A DNA stretch of 64,000 nucleotides. Origin: Rugamonas rubra. Lineage in GTDB: Bacteria > Pseudomonadota > Gammaproteobacteria > Burkholderiales > Burkholderiaceae_D. Made by a program: the position numbers and the translations under genes. The notes under the pieces are model-generated. The model was not told the DNA's origin. It saw only the letters and a list, made by a program, of their open reading frames with translations, and searched no databases. Below are positions 20,210-30,936 of this stretch, one piece after another (within the stretch, counting starts at the first letter, position 1; the number at the start of each line of letters is the position of its first letter). The stretch lies in the NCBI RefSeq assembly GCF_900114705.1, contig NZ_FOTW01000021.1, forward strand, positions 1-64,000. The letters are read 5' to 3'.

Positions 20210-21970
20210 TCAGCCGGCCCGACCTTGTTCCAGGGCGGCGAGGTGGCGGTCGCGCTCGCGCTGCATCGCTTGCGCCGCCGTGGCGTCGGCCACGCCCATC
20301 GTTTGCAGCACGAAGGCCGACAGCTGCAGGCTGGCCTCCAGCGTTTCCGGGATGACGGTGGTGGCGCCGGCCCGCATCAGGGCGAGCGCGTGCTGTTCAT
20401 CGCGGGAGCGGGCGAAGATGGGAATCGAGGGCAGCTCGCGGCGGATGCCGCGCACCGCGTTGAGGGTGGCGGCCGGGTGGTCCATGGTGAGCACGATGGC
20501 GGCGGCCTGGTCGGCGTGCGCCTTGCGCAGCAGTTCGGCGCGGGCGGCGTCGCCGAAATGGACCGGCAGGCCGGCCGAGTGCAGCCGCGTCACCAGCGCG
20601 GCGTCGTGCTCGAAGGCGATGTAGCCGATCTGTTGTGTGGTCAACATCTGCGCCAACAACTGGCCGACCCGGCCGAAGCCGGCGATGATGACGCCGCCGC
20701 GCGCCGCCGCCAGCGCGCCGGCGTCGAGCGCCGCCCCATGTTGCGCCAACTGCTGGCGCAGGTCCCATTTGTCGCCGATCAGCCCGCCGATCTTCGCCGC
20801 CAGCGGCGTCACGCACAGGCTTAGGCCGACCACCAGCAGGATGAACTGGCCGAGCTCGGCGTCGAGCAGCTTGCTCGCCGTGGCATAGCCGACGACGATG
20901 AAGGCGAACTCGCCGCCCTGGCCGAGCAGCAGCCCGCCTTCCATTGAGCGGCCCCAGTTCAGGCCGCCGAGGCGGAACAGCAGCGCCACCACCAGCGCCT
21001 TGATGGCGAACAGCCCGAGCACCGAGGCGGGGATCCACAGCGGCGAATGGAGCACCTCGCGGACATCGATCGACATGCCGACCGACATGAAGAACAGCCC
21101 CATCAGCAGTCCCTTGAACGGCTCGATGGTGATCTCGACCTCGTGCTTGAACTCGGTTTCGGCCAGCAGCAGGCCGGCCAGCAGGGCGCCCAGCGCCATC
21201 GACAGGCCGGCCAGCGCGGTCAGGCCGGCGATGCCGAGCGTGCTGAGCAGGGTGAGCGCCATGAACACATCCGGTTGGCCCTGCTTGACCATGGCGCGGA
21301 ACAGCGGGCGCACCAGGCGCCGGCCGAGCAGGTAGATCAGGACGATGGCGCCGATCGACTTGAGCAGGGTCAGCGACACCAGCCAGGCCAGGCCCTCGGT
21401 CTGGCCGTGCGCCAGCACGCCGATCAGGATCAGCAGCGGCACCACGGCCAGATCCTGCAGCATCAGGATGGAGAAGCTGGCCTGGCCGAGCGGGCTGGCC
21501 ATCGAGCGGCGCTCGTTGAGCAATTGCACGACGACGGCGGTGGACGACAGCGACAGGACGAAGCCGAGCACCACGGCGGCCTGGACGGTGTTGCCGAACA
21601 GGTAGGCGATGGCGCCGATGATCGAGGCGCTGGCCAGCACCTGCGCGGTGCCGAGCCCGAAGACCCAGCGCCGCAGGGACCACAGGCGCTCGGCCGACAA
21701 CTCCAGGCCGATCATGAACATGAGGAAGAGCACGCCCAAATCGGCCAGCGCGACCACACCCTCCAGGCGGGGGAAGGTGAGGTAGCCGAGCCAGGGCATT
21801 TCCGTCAACCACAAGGCCAGGCCGAAGGGGCCGAGCACGGCGCCGACGGCCAGGAAGGCCAGCACCTGGTTGATCCTCCAGCGCTGCAGCAGGGGGATCA
21901 GCACCCCGGCGAGCGTCAGGAACAGCAGGATCTCCCTGAGGTAGGGCATGGCGCTGTGTTGCTCTTGCAT
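20210..21970 (-). CDS. monovalent cation:proton antiporter, CPA2/Kef type
   Basis: A 586-residue inner-membrane K+/H+ (or Na+/H+) antiporter. About 12 membrane helices (from REILLFLTLAGVLIPLL) form the Na_H_Exchanger domain, with FLMFMIGLELS and LLLAETEFKHEVEITIEPFKGLLMG as family landmarks. A C-terminal TrkA-N domain begins IIAGFGRVGQLLAQML near residue 420 (GxGxxG, NAD(H) binding). The start is ATG 21970, with GAGGG 8 bases upstream; the frame is open further upstream to 22030. Relatives include KefB/KefC (glutathione-gated) and YbaL, and which one this is cannot be decided. No KefF/KefG partner is adjacent. Confidence 0.92.
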   Translation of the reverse strand: MQEQHSAMPYLREILLFLTLAGVLIPLLQRWRINQVLAFLAVGAVLGPFGLALWLTEMPWLGYLTFPRLEGVVALADLGVLFLMFMIGLELSAERLWSLRRWVFGLGTAQVLASASIIGAIAYLFGNTVQAAVVLGFVLSLSSTAVVVQLLNERRSMASPLGQASFSILMLQDLAVVPLLILIGVLAHGQTEGLAWLVSLTLLKSIGAIVLIYLLGRRLVRPLFRAMVKQGQPDVFMALTLLSTLGIAGLTALAGLSMALGALLAGLLLAETEFKHEVEITIEPFKGLLMGLFFMSVGMSIDVREVLHSPLWIPASVLGLFAIKALVVALLFRLGGLNWGRSMEGGLLLGQGGEFAFIVVGYATASKLLDAELGQFILLVVGLSLCVTPLAAKIGGLIGDKWDLRQQLAQHGAALDAGALAAARGGVIIAGFGRVGQLLAQMLTTQQIGYIAFEHDAALVTRLHSAGLPVHFGDAARAELLRKAHADQAAAIVLTMDHPAATLNAVRGIRRELPSIPIFARSRDEQHALALMRAGATTVIPETLEASLQLSAFVLQTMGVADATAAQAMQRERDRHLAALEQGRAG

Positions 21971-22095
21971 GGATTGCCCTCGTTGGATACCGGCGAGCTG
22001 TATTGTACGGTAACCGCGGCGCGGGAACATCCACTATTCGGACCGCTCGTGGCGAAACCGGGGCCGGCGCGGCGGCCGATTCAATCGCGCGGGGT

Positions 22096-22125
22096 TTGTT
22101 GCAAATGACTAGTGTCCCTTAGAAT
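22096..22125 (+). promoter_or_regulatory. possible sigma-70 promoter of the nuclease gene
   Basis: TTGTTG (22096-22101) and TAGAAT (22120-22125) are 18 bases apart, about 60 bases before the nuclease ATG. Weak match; an overlapping TTGCAA at 22099-22104 gives a spacer of only 15. Confidence 0.35.
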
Positions 22126-22186
22126 GCCGCTGCGTTGGCCTGAATCAACAGGCCGCGCCCACCATCAACGCGACATCCAGGGACTT

Positions 22187-22963
22187 ATGATGCAAAAAAC
22201 CATCGCCGCCGCCTTGTTGGCGTGCGGCCTGCTGGCGGCCGGCTTGGCCGCCGCCGGCGACTGCCCGGCCCACTACGTCGGCGGCCGCCTGCCCGAGATC
22301 CACAACCAAAAGATGGCCGCCGCCACGACCGAGCTGTGCTACGGCGTGTTCGGCGTCATGCATTCGGGCCTGACGCGCACGCCGCTGTGGTCGGCCGAGC
22401 ATTTGACGGCGGACAACCTTGCCGCCGCGCAGGACCTATCGCGGGAGAACTCCTTCCACGCCGAGCCGCAGTTGCCGGCCGGCCAGCGCGCCGAGTTGTC
22501 GGACTACGCCCGCAGCGGCTTCGACCGGGGCCACATGGCGCCCAACGGCGACATGCCGGACCGCGCCAGCCAGCACCAGAGTTTCACGCTGGCCAACATG
22601 GTGCCGCAGGACGGCGACAACAACCGCCACATCTGGGCCGGCATCGAGGGCGCGGTGCGCAAGATGGCGCTCAAGGAGGGCGACCTGTACGTGATCACCG
22701 GGCCGGCCTTCATCGGCGGCAAGCTGCAAAAGATCGGCAAGGTGTTGGTGCCCAGCCATTTGTACAAGGTGGTGTACAGCCCGCGCCAGCGCGCCGGCGC
22801 CGCCTTCTTCATCGAGAACAAGTCGACCACCGACTACCAGGTGCTGAGCATCGCCGAACTGGAAAGCAAGATCGGCATCAATCTGTTACCGTCCTTGTCT
22901 GCGCAGCAGAAGGACACCGTGTTGCGCCTGCCGAATATTCGGCAACGCAAGGCCAAGCGCTAA
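22187..22963 (+). CDS. secreted or periplasmic DNA/RNA non-specific endonuclease
   Basis: A 258-residue beta-beta-alpha-metal nuclease of the NucA/Serratia nuclease family. A signal peptide (ALLACGLLAAGLAAAGD) is followed by the mature enzyme. The active-site motif is FDRGHMAPNGDM with the general-base histidine near residue 119, and the metal-ligand asparagine is probably in the QDGDNNRHIW region. YVITGPAF and VPSHLYKVVY are also family-typical. The start is the first of two ATGs (22187, 22190), preceded by CAGGGA. Likely roles are use of extracellular DNA or matrix turnover. A small gene follows by 12 bases. Confidence 0.92.
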   Translation: MMQKTIAAALLACGLLAAGLAAAGDCPAHYVGGRLPEIHNQKMAAATTELCYGVFGVMHSGLTRTPLWSAEHLTADNLAAAQDLSRENSFHAEPQLPAGQRAELSDYARSGFDRGHMAPNGDMPDRASQHQSFTLANMVPQDGDNNRHIWAGIEGAVRKMALKEGDLYVITGPAFIGGKLQKIGKVLVPSHLYKVVYSPRQRAGAAFFIENKSTTDYQVLSIAELESKIGINLLPSLSAQQKDTVLRLPNIRQRKAKR

Positions 22964-22975
22964 GGGGAGGGCAGC

Positions 22976-23224
22976 ATGCATCAATTCGTACCGTATGCCA
23001 ACGAGGCCGATGTGCTCAACATCGGCAAGTTGATGGTGGAAAACCGCGTCGACCGCGTCACCCTGAGCGGCGACGTGGACTTGACGATGGACCAGGCGGG
23101 CCTGGCCCACGCCCGCGCCCTGCACCGCTTGCTGGGCGATGTGCTGGCCAAGCTGGAGCAGACCGAGTTGCCGGCCAAGCTGGCGCCGCCGGCCGTGAGC
23201 ACGGTCGCCAATCCCTTCGATTGA
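22976..23224 (+). CDS. small conserved-looking protein of unknown function
   Basis: An 82-residue soluble protein beginning MHQFVPYANEADVLNIGKLM. It has an N-terminal mixed region with VTLSGDVDLTMDQAG, an amphipathic helix ARALHRLLGDVLAKLEQT and a proline-rich tail ending ANPFD. GGGGAGGG sits 5-6 bases before the ATG, a very strong ribosome site, and the gene is 12 bases behind the nuclease, so it is probably in the same transcript. No domain recognised. Confidence 0.75.
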   Translation: MHQFVPYANEADVLNIGKLMVENRVDRVTLSGDVDLTMDQAGLAHARALHRLLGDVLAKLEQTELPAKLAPPAVSTVANPFD

Positions 23225-23333
23225 AAAACCGTAACACCGAGGTGCTGAAAGGAAAACGCCGACCATGGGACTGGCTATGATGCCGCTGTGCCAAGGTGCT
23301 GGCGGCTATAGAACCACCCCAGGGCGTGGAGCC

Positions 23334-23361
23334 GGGGTCAGACCCCGAGGGGTCTGACCCC
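23334..23361. repeat. GGGTCAGACCC palindrome, copy 3
   Basis: Arms GGGGTCAGACCCC (23334-23346) and GGGGTCTGACCCC (23349-23361) are perfect reverse complements around GA. The element lies between the small gene (ending 23224) and the 3' end of the leftward M16 pseudogene (23411). The flanks GAACCAC and GTGGGTTC extend an imperfect outer stem. Confidence 0.85.
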
Positions 23362-23410
23362 AGGCTTGCGCCTGTGGGTTCTGTCAAAGCAGCTGCGATC
23401 TCGGCTGGAC

Positions 23411-24254
<844 letters not shown>

Positions 24255-24363
24255 TATCTGGTGCATAATTCCTAGCGAACTCCCGGCGCCGATTTGTTGA
24301 TGTATTTGCCAACACTGACCACTGGTTTCATGCAATATATGTTACCATGTGGAAACTTCATTT

Positions 24364-26097
24364 ATGGATGCCGTCATGACGCTGCCTACTACTGGAATCA
24401 ATTCGATCGACGCCCTGGTCTACAACAGCTGGAACAATTCGGCGCACAGTTCGGCGACTTTGTTCTACAGCTTCATGACCAAGTTGCCGGATTCGGCCGA
24501 CGCGACCGACGCCAACGGTTTCGTGCCGATGAACGCGGCGCAACAGGCCGCCGTGCGCGTCGCGCTGGCGACCTGGTCGGCGGTGGCCAATGTGCACTTC
24601 ATGGAGACGGGCGAATCGAGCGCCACCGACCTGCTGTTCGGCACCAACGACCAGACCGCGCTCAAGAGCGGCGCCTACGCCTATATGCCGCATGGGTCGC
24701 GCACGCCGACCTTGTCGCTGTACCTGAACAACCATTCGGCCAGCAACAACGACTTCTCCACCGGCTCCTACGGCGCGATGACCTTGATCCACGAGATCGG
24801 CCACAACCTGGGCCTGACCCATCCGGGCAACTACGACGTGCTGGGCAACACCGAACCCGGCCACGTCTACCTGCCGACCAGCACCGACAACACCGACTAC
24901 ACCATCATGTCGTACACCGACGGCGACAGCGCCGCCGTGACCGGCAAGTACGCCAGCACGCCGATGCTGTACGACATCCAGGCGATCCAGTACCTGTACG
25001 GCGCCAATACCGCCACCGGGCGCTTGGACGATAAATACAAGTTCGTCGACGACGCCGCCGCGCACTGCGTCTACGACGCCGGCGGTAACAACACCTTCGA
25101 CTTCTCCGCCTGCCATGGCGGCTCGACTATCGACCTGAGGCCCGGCAAGTTCAGTTCCACCAACAACGAATTGAACAACGTGTCGATCGCCTACGGCGTC
25201 AACATCAACGACGCCATCGGCAGCGCCGACGACGACGCGATCTACACCAACGAGGATGGCAACTACATCAGCGCGGGGGGCGGCAACGACTTCATCTACG
25301 GCGGCTACGGCAACGATCACTTCAATGGCGGCGCCGGCCGGGACCATGTGGTGTTCTACGACGATGTGGCCGACTACATCTTCATTCAGAAGGGCACCAA
25401 CTGGCAGGTCGATGGCGACGGCAGCGATTATCTGGTCAGTGTCGAGGTTGTCGATTTCCTGGATGCCAGTATCGAACTGGCCACGGTGGTGGCCGGCGGC
25501 GCGCTCAGCGACACGCTGGCCGCCCGGGCCGGCGACGACACCATCGTCGGCGGCGCCGGCCGCGACACGGCCCGCTACGGCGGCGCGCACGACGGCGTCG
25601 CGGTGAGCCGGGTCGGCAGCGGCTTCCGCGTCGTCGACAAGAGCGGCGCCGGCGGCAGCGACACCCTGTACGGCGTCGAGCGCCTCGAGTTCCAGGACGG
25701 CGCGGTGGCGCTCGACAGCGGCGGCACCGGCGGCCAGGCCTACCGGCTGTACCAGGCGGCCTTCAACCGGGCGCCCGACCCGGGCGGCCTGGGCTTCTGG
25801 CTGGCCCAGCTCGACAAGGGCGCCGACCTGACCGGGGTGGCGCGCGCCTTCGTCGAGAGCCCGGAGTTCCAAACCACCTACGGCAAGCTCGACAACACCG
25901 GTTTCGTCAAGCAGGTCTACGCCAACGTGCTGCACCGCCTGCCCGACGACGGCGGCCTGAAGTTCTATGTGGACGGATTGAACCGCGGCGCCACGCAGGC
26001 CGAGGTGCTGCGCGACTTCTCCGAGTCGCCGGAGAACCAGGCGGCCTTGATCGGCACGATCAACAACGGCTTCTTCTTCCAGCCCTACCACGGCTAG
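24364..26097 (+). CDS. serralysin-type M10 metalloprotease with RTX repeats and DUF4214
   Basis: A 577-residue secreted protease. The catalytic zinc site is HEIGHNLGLTHPG near residue 142, with a downstream methionine turn (TIMSYTDG). RTX calcium-binding nonapeptides follow at about 300-330 (AGGGNDFIYGGYGNDHFNG) and a degenerate set at about 385-410 (AGDDTIVGGAGRDT). The C-terminal 110 residues match DUF4214 (RLYQAAFNRAPDPGGLGFWLAQ, repeated as VYANVLHRLPDDGGLKFYVDG). There is no Sec signal, so export is expected by a type I system, which is not encoded nearby. The start could be 24364, 24376 or GTG 24349. It converges with the next gene, 5 bases separating the stops. Confidence 0.92.
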   Translation: MDAVMTLPTTGINSIDALVYNSWNNSAHSSATLFYSFMTKLPDSADATDANGFVPMNAAQQAAVRVALATWSAVANVHFMETGESSATDLLFGTNDQTALKSGAYAYMPHGSRTPTLSLYLNNHSASNNDFSTGSYGAMTLIHEIGHNLGLTHPGNYDVLGNTEPGHVYLPTSTDNTDYTIMSYTDGDSAAVTGKYASTPMLYDIQAIQYLYGANTATGRLDDKYKFVDDAAAHCVYDAGGNNTFDFSACHGGSTIDLRPGKFSSTNNELNNVSIAYGVNINDAIGSADDDAIYTNEDGNYISAGGGNDFIYGGYGNDHFNGGAGRDHVVFYDDVADYIFIQKGTNWQVDGDGSDYLVSVEVVDFLDASIELATVVAGGALSDTLAARAGDDTIVGGAGRDTARYGGAHDGVAVSRVGSGFRVVDKSGAGGSDTLYGVERLEFQDGAVALDSGGTGGQAYRLYQAAFNRAPDPGGLGFWLAQLDKGADLTGVARAFVESPEFQTTYGKLDNTGFVKQVYANVLHRLPDDGGLKFYVDGLNRGATQAEVLRDFSESPENQAALIGTINNGFFFQPYHG

Positions 26098-26102
26098 GGC
26101 GC

Positions 26103-27098
<996 letters not shown>

Positions 27099-27134
27099 TC
27101 TCGATCCTCGTGGTGGGCGGGCCGCCGGCCCGGC

Positions 27135-28070
27135 TCAGTGGGCGCCCGCCTCGGCCAGCGGCAGCGACAGCGACAGCGCGGTGCCCTGGCCGGGCCGGCT
27201 GGCGATGTTGAACTGGCCGCCGGCCTGGGTGACGCGCTGTTGCATGCCGAGCAGGCCGCGGGCCGGCGCGCCGGGCATGCCGGTGCCGTTGTCGCTGACC
27301 GTCATGGTCAGGCTGCGCGCCTGGCGGCCCAGCGCGATGTGCACCTGGGTGGCGCGGGCGTGGCGCACGATGTTCGACAGCGACTCCTGCAGCACGCGGT
27401 AGAGCATGGCGTCGCGCTGGTCGTCGGGCGCCGCCTCGAGCGCCGCCGCGTCGGCCTGCAGCTGGCAGTCGATGCCGCTCAGGCGGCTGAACTCGCTCAC
27501 CTGGCGCCGCAGCGCCGTCGCCAGGCCGGCCTCCAGGCCCAGCGGGCTGAGCTCGTCGACGATGGCGCGCATCGACTGGATGCTCAGCTCGAGGTGGCGC
27601 TCGATGCGCTCGAGCTGGGCCAGCAACGGCGCCTGGCCGGCGCAGGCCTGGCGCAGCGCGGACAGCTCGAGCTTGAGCGTCAGCAGGTTCTGGCCGAGGT
27701 CGTCGTGGATGTCGCGGGCGATGCGCCGCCGTTCGCCGTCCCGGATGCGCTCGGGCAGCGCGGCCTGCTGGCGCCGCTGGCTGTGGGCGGCGCGCAGGGC
27801 CTGCTCGGCGACGGCGCGGCAGTGCAGCTCGTGGGCCAGCTTGGCGCGCAGCGCCGCCAGCCGGCCGTCGTCGCGGCGCCGGCGCCACAGCAGGGCCAGG
27901 GCGGCCACCAGCAGGGCGCCGGCGGCGCCCAGCAGCAGGGCGCCGAGCGCCGGCGGCGCGCCGGCCGGCGCCGCCGGCGCGGCGGCCTGGGCGGCCTGGG
28001 CGGCGTGGCTGGCGGCGGCGAGGAGGGCGGCGGCGCGGGCCGGAACTGTCGCGTGCGCGATGGCTGTCAT
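27135..28070 (-). CDS. NarX-type sensor histidine kinase (HisKA_3), no adjacent response regulator
   Basis: A 311-residue membrane kinase. An Ala/Pro-rich N terminus and one membrane helix (LGALLLGAAGALLVAALALLW) at about 42-62 lead to a coiled coil and a HisKA_3 dimerisation domain. The phosphoacceptor is in RRRIARDIHDDLGQN (His 122). The HATPase_c domain has VLQESLSNIVRHA (N box), VSDNGTGMPG (G1) and RGLLGMQQRV. There is no sensory domain of note between the N terminus and the helix. The start is ATG 28070, with GGGAG about 9 bases upstream. The cognate LuxR-type regulator is not in the window. Confidence 0.9.
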   Translation of the reverse strand: MTAIAHATVPARAAALLAAASHAAQAAQAAAPAAPAGAPPALGALLLGAAGALLVAALALLWRRRRDDGRLAALRAKLAHELHCRAVAEQALRAAHSQRRQQAALPERIRDGERRRIARDIHDDLGQNLLTLKLELSALRQACAGQAPLLAQLERIERHLELSIQSMRAIVDELSPLGLEAGLATALRRQVSEFSRLSGIDCQLQADAAALEAAPDDQRDAMLYRVLQESLSNIVRHARATQVHIALGRQARSLTMTVSDNGTGMPGAPARGLLGMQQRVTQAGGQFNIASRPGQGTALSLSLPLAEAGAH

Positions 28071-28241
28071 GATGGCATCTCCCGGTGTGGGCGCGGGGAC
28101 GGAGCGCCGTCCTCTGTGTGACCATAGCGTGATTGCTTTTTGGCAGCATTGCGCGAAATCAAACACGCCGGCGGGCGCGCCGTTTGGCGGCCCCGGCTGT
28201 GGTGAAAATGCGCCGCTTCCCTGCCGCCGGCCGGCGCAGCT

Positions 28242-28247
28242 TATAAT
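28242..28247 (+). promoter_or_regulatory. -10 element, probable queE promoter
   Basis: A perfect TATAAT lies about 60 bases before the queE start codon. The region 17 bases upstream (about CCCTGC) is a poor -35. The leader was checked for a preQ1 riboswitch and does not match. Confidence 0.45.
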
Positions 28248-28307
28248 AGAGGGTTGTCAATCGGCTTTTGCGTGTTCGCGCGGGCCGACCCGCTACCAGG
28301 AATCACC

Positions 28308-28943
28308 GTGACTTATAGCATCAAAGAGAGTTTCTACACGCTGCAGGGCGAGGGCGCCCACGCCGGGCGGCCGGCCGTGTTCTGCCGCTTTTCCGGCTGC
28401 AACCTGTGGAGCGGCCGCGAAAGCGACCGCGCCACGGCCGTCTGCCAGTTCTGCGACACCGACTTCGTCGGCACCGACGGCGACGGCGGCGGCAAGTTCG
28501 CCACGCCGGCGGCGCTGGCCGCGCGCATCGACGGGCTGTGGCCGGCCGCCTATCCGGCCAACAAATATGTCGTCTTCACCGGCGGCGAGCCGCTGCTGCA
28601 ACTGGACGCGGCGCTGATCGCGGCGCTGCACGCGGCCGGCTTCGAGATCGCCATCGAGACCAACGGCACGCTGCCGGTGCCGCCCGGCGTCGACTGGGTC
28701 TGCGTCAGCCCGAAGATGGGCGCCACCCTGGTGGTGCGCCAGGGCGACGAGATCAAGGTCGTGGTGCCGCAGGCGGGACAGGACCTGGCGGCCTACGAGG
28801 GCCTGCGCTTCGAGCATTTCTTCGTGCAGCCGATGGACGGGCCGCTGGCCGCGTTCAACACCACCCTGGCGATCGAGACCTGCAAGCGCAATCCGACCTG
28901 GAAACTGAGCCTGCAAACCCACAAACTATTACAGATACCCTAA
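28308..28943 (+). CDS. queE: 7-carboxy-7-deazaguanine synthase
   Basis: A 211-residue radical SAM enzyme converting 6-carboxy-tetrahydropterin to 7-carboxy-7-deazaguanine in queuosine synthesis. The start is GTG 28308, with AGGAA 6 bases upstream. The cluster motif is the long CX14CX2C form (C-NLW...AV-CQFC), as described for Burkholderia multivorans QueE, instead of CX3CX2C. FTGGEPLLQLD is the SAM-binding GGE loop, and SPKMGATLVV and FFVQPMDGP are family landmarks. queD follows after 2 bases. Confidence 0.96.
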   Translation: MTYSIKESFYTLQGEGAHAGRPAVFCRFSGCNLWSGRESDRATAVCQFCDTDFVGTDGDGGGKFATPAALAARIDGLWPAAYPANKYVVFTGGEPLLQLDAALIAALHAAGFEIAIETNGTLPVPPGVDWVCVSPKMGATLVVRQGDEIKVVVPQAGQDLAAYEGLRFEHFFVQPMDGPLAAFNTTLAIETCKRNPTWKLSLQTHKLLQIP

Positions 28944-28945
28944 CC

Positions 28946-29392
28946 ATGCTGACCATCACACGCAAGCTTGAATTCGACGCCGGCCACCGGATCCCCGACC
29001 ACAAGAGCCAGTGCCGCAACCTGCACGGCCACCGCTACACGCTGGAGATCACGCTGACCGGCGAGGTCATCTCGGTCGAGGGCAACTCCGACAACGGCAT
29101 GATCATGGACTTCTCCGACATCAAGGCGCTGGCCAAGGAGCACCTGGTCGACGTCTGGGACCACGCCTTCCTGGTCTACGAGAAGGACGCCGTGGTGCGC
29201 GACTTCCTGGCCACGCTGCCGGGCCACAAGACGGTCACCATCGACCGCATCCCGACGGTGGAAAACCTGGCGCGGATCGCCTTCGACATCCTCAAGGCGG
29301 CCTACAAGGACCGCTTCGGCACCGGCTTGCACCTGCATAAGCTGGTGCTGCACGAGACGCCGAACTGCTGGGCCGAGATCACCGATGCCTGA
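28946..29392 (+). CDS. queD: 6-carboxy-5,6,7,8-tetrahydropterin synthase
   Basis: A 148-residue T-fold enzyme making 6-carboxy-tetrahydropterin from dihydroneopterin triphosphate. The zinc histidines are in FDAGHRIP and NLHGHRYTLE. MIMDFSDIKALAKEHL, DHAFLVYE and PTVENLARIAFD are family motifs, and the C-terminal glutamate lies in LHETPNCWAEI. It sits directly between queE and tadA, and its last codons overlap the tadA start (ATGCCTGA). Confidence 0.96.
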   Translation: MLTITRKLEFDAGHRIPDHKSQCRNLHGHRYTLEITLTGEVISVEGNSDNGMIMDFSDIKALAKEHLVDVWDHAFLVYEKDAVVRDFLATLPGHKTVTIDRIPTVENLARIAFDILKAAYKDRFGTGLHLHKLVLHETPNCWAEITDA

Positions 29393-30038
29393 GATGGAGA
29401 TGCGCGTGGCGGCGGCGTCCGCCGCCGAGCCGGCGGCGCCGTTGGCGACCAGTGCGCTCGAACCCTACCGGGCCACGCCGCGGGAGCAGGCCTTCATGCG
29501 CGAGGCGCTCGAGCAGGCGCGGCACGCGTGGAAGCTGGGCGAGGTGCCGGTCGGCGCGGTGGTGGTCAAGGATGGCGTGGTCATCGCGCGCGGCTACAAC
29601 CAGCCGATCGACAAGCACGACCCGACGGCGCACGCCGAGATCGTCGCGCTGCGCGCCGCCGCCGAGGCGCTGGGCAACTACCGCCTGCCCGGCTGCGAGT
29701 TGTATGTGACGCTGGAGCCCTGCCTGATGTGCTCGGGCGCGATGATGCACGCGCGCCTGGCGCGGGTGGTGTTCGGCGCCAGCGATCCGAAGACCGGCGT
29801 GTGCGGCTCGGTGCTCAACCTGTTCGAGCCGAGCCAACTGAACCACCACGCCGAGGCGGTCGGCGGCGTGCTGGCCGACGAGTGCGGCGCCATGCTGAAG
29901 AGCTTCTTCGCGGCGCGCCGCGCCGCCGCCGCCGAGGCGCGCCGCGTGGCCAATGCCACCAAGGCGGTTGGCGCGGTCAACCCGGTCGACGCCTTGGACG
30001 CCGCCGCAACCCCAAACGACGACAGCGCGGCGGTCTAG
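29385..30038 (+). CDS. tadA: tRNA-specific adenosine deaminase
   Basis: A 217-residue enzyme converting A34 of tRNA-Arg(ACG) to inosine, and essential in most bacteria. Zinc and catalytic motifs are PTAHAEIVAL (His and Glu, near residue 83) and LEPCLMCSGAMMHAR. FGASDPKTGVCGSV is typical. The N terminus has about 28 extra residues and the C terminus an Ala-rich tail of about 40 residues (AARRAAAAEARRVANA) beyond the usual length of about 165. The 8-base overlap with queD links two tRNA anticodon-modification functions in one transcript. Confidence 0.95.
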   Translation: MPEMEMRVAAASAAEPAAPLATSALEPYRATPREQAFMREALEQARHAWKLGEVPVGAVVVKDGVVIARGYNQPIDKHDPTAHAEIVALRAAAEALGNYRLPGCELYVTLEPCLMCSGAMMHARLARVVFGASDPKTGVCGSVLNLFEPSQLNHHAEAVGGVLADECGAMLKSFFAARRAAAAEARRVANATKAVGAVNPVDALDAAATPNDDSAAV

Positions 30039-30100
30039 CCCGACGGCCGCCGAGCGCGCGGCAAAAATGGTATGCTCGACACCACTGTTCAGGAGCGTCG

Positions 30101-30925
30101 ATGGCACCCAAAATGAGCGATACCAATGAGTTGAACACGCCGGCCGCGCCCGGCCCGCTGCGCATGGCGCTGGAGCTGCGCGCGCCGTGGGAGCTGGCCG
30201 CCGGCTTGGCCGGCTATCCCTTGATGCGCAAGGCGCCGCGCGGCGACGGCCATCCGGTGCTGGTGTTCCCCGGCCTGGCCGCAGGCGACCTGAGCACGCT
30301 GCCATTGCGCCGCTTCCTGGCGGCGCAGGGCTTCGCCGTGCACGCCTGGGAGCAGGGCCTGAACGTCGGCCCCCGGCCCGGCGTGCTGGAGGCCTGCGTC
30401 GAGCGGGTGCGCCGGCTGCGCGCCGACAGCGGCCGCAAGGTCAGCCTGGTCGGCTGGAGCCTGGGCGGCGTGTACGCCCGCGAGATCGCCAAGATGCTGC
30501 CCGACGACACGCGCAGCGTGGTCACGCTGGGCGCCCCCTTCGGCGCCGGCCCGGGCGGCACCAACGCCTGGCGCGTCTACCAGCTGATCTCCGGCGACCG
30601 CGACCTGGACGCCGCCCGCTTCGCCGCCCTGCGCCAGCGTCCCGCCGTGCCGACCACCTCGATCTTCAGCCGCAGCGACGGCGTGGTGGCCTGGCAGTGC
30701 AGCCTGGAGGAGGAGACGGCGCTGTCGGAGAACATCGAGGTGCACGCCAGCCATTTCGGCATGGGCGCCAATCCCGTCGCGCTGTACGCCGTGGCCGACC
30801 GCCTGGCCCAGCCGGAGGGCGCCTGGCGCCGCTTCCACCAGGCGCCGCAGGAAGGCATCAAGAGGCTGCTGTTCCGCGATCCGCAGCGGGCGTCCGCGCC
30901 GGGCGCGCTGTTCGGCTGGTATTGA
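30101..30925 (+). CDS. alpha/beta hydrolase
   Basis: A 274-residue alpha/beta-fold protein. HPVLVFPGLAAGDLSTLPLR is the oxyanion strand, VSLVGWSLGGVYARE is the nucleophile elbow (GxSxG near residue 118), and VTLGAPFGAG follows. The acid is probably in SRSDGVVAW and the histidine in HASHFGMGANP, an arrangement like PGAP1/lipase-type hydrolases. AGGAG lies 6 bases before the ATG. It is soluble, without a signal. The substrate is unknown. The next hydrolase gene begins 11 bases after its stop. Confidence 0.82.
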   Translation: MAPKMSDTNELNTPAAPGPLRMALELRAPWELAAGLAGYPLMRKAPRGDGHPVLVFPGLAAGDLSTLPLRRFLAAQGFAVHAWEQGLNVGPRPGVLEACVERVRRLRADSGRKVSLVGWSLGGVYAREIAKMLPDDTRSVVTLGAPFGAGPGGTNAWRVYQLISGDRDLDAARFAALRQRPAVPTTSIFSRSDGVVAWQCSLEEETALSENIEVHASHFGMGANPVALYAVADRLAQPEGAWRRFHQAPQEGIKRLLFRDPQRASAPGALFGWY

Positions 30926-30936
30926 GGAGGGCGGCA

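Noticed and set aside
23225..23410. A small gene between the 82-residue ORF and the M16 remnant
   Set aside because: No start with a ribosome site; the stretch is taken up by the palindrome and its flanks.
24364..26097. RTX repeats considered as a large adhesin fragment
   Set aside because: The gene is complete, with a full HEXXHXXGXXH zinc site and methionine turn, so it is a protease of normal serralysin size.
28248..28307. Possible preQ1 riboswitch in the queE leader
   Set aside because: AGAGGG resembles the start of the preQ1-I P1 stem, but the required C-rich loop and A-rich tail are absent.
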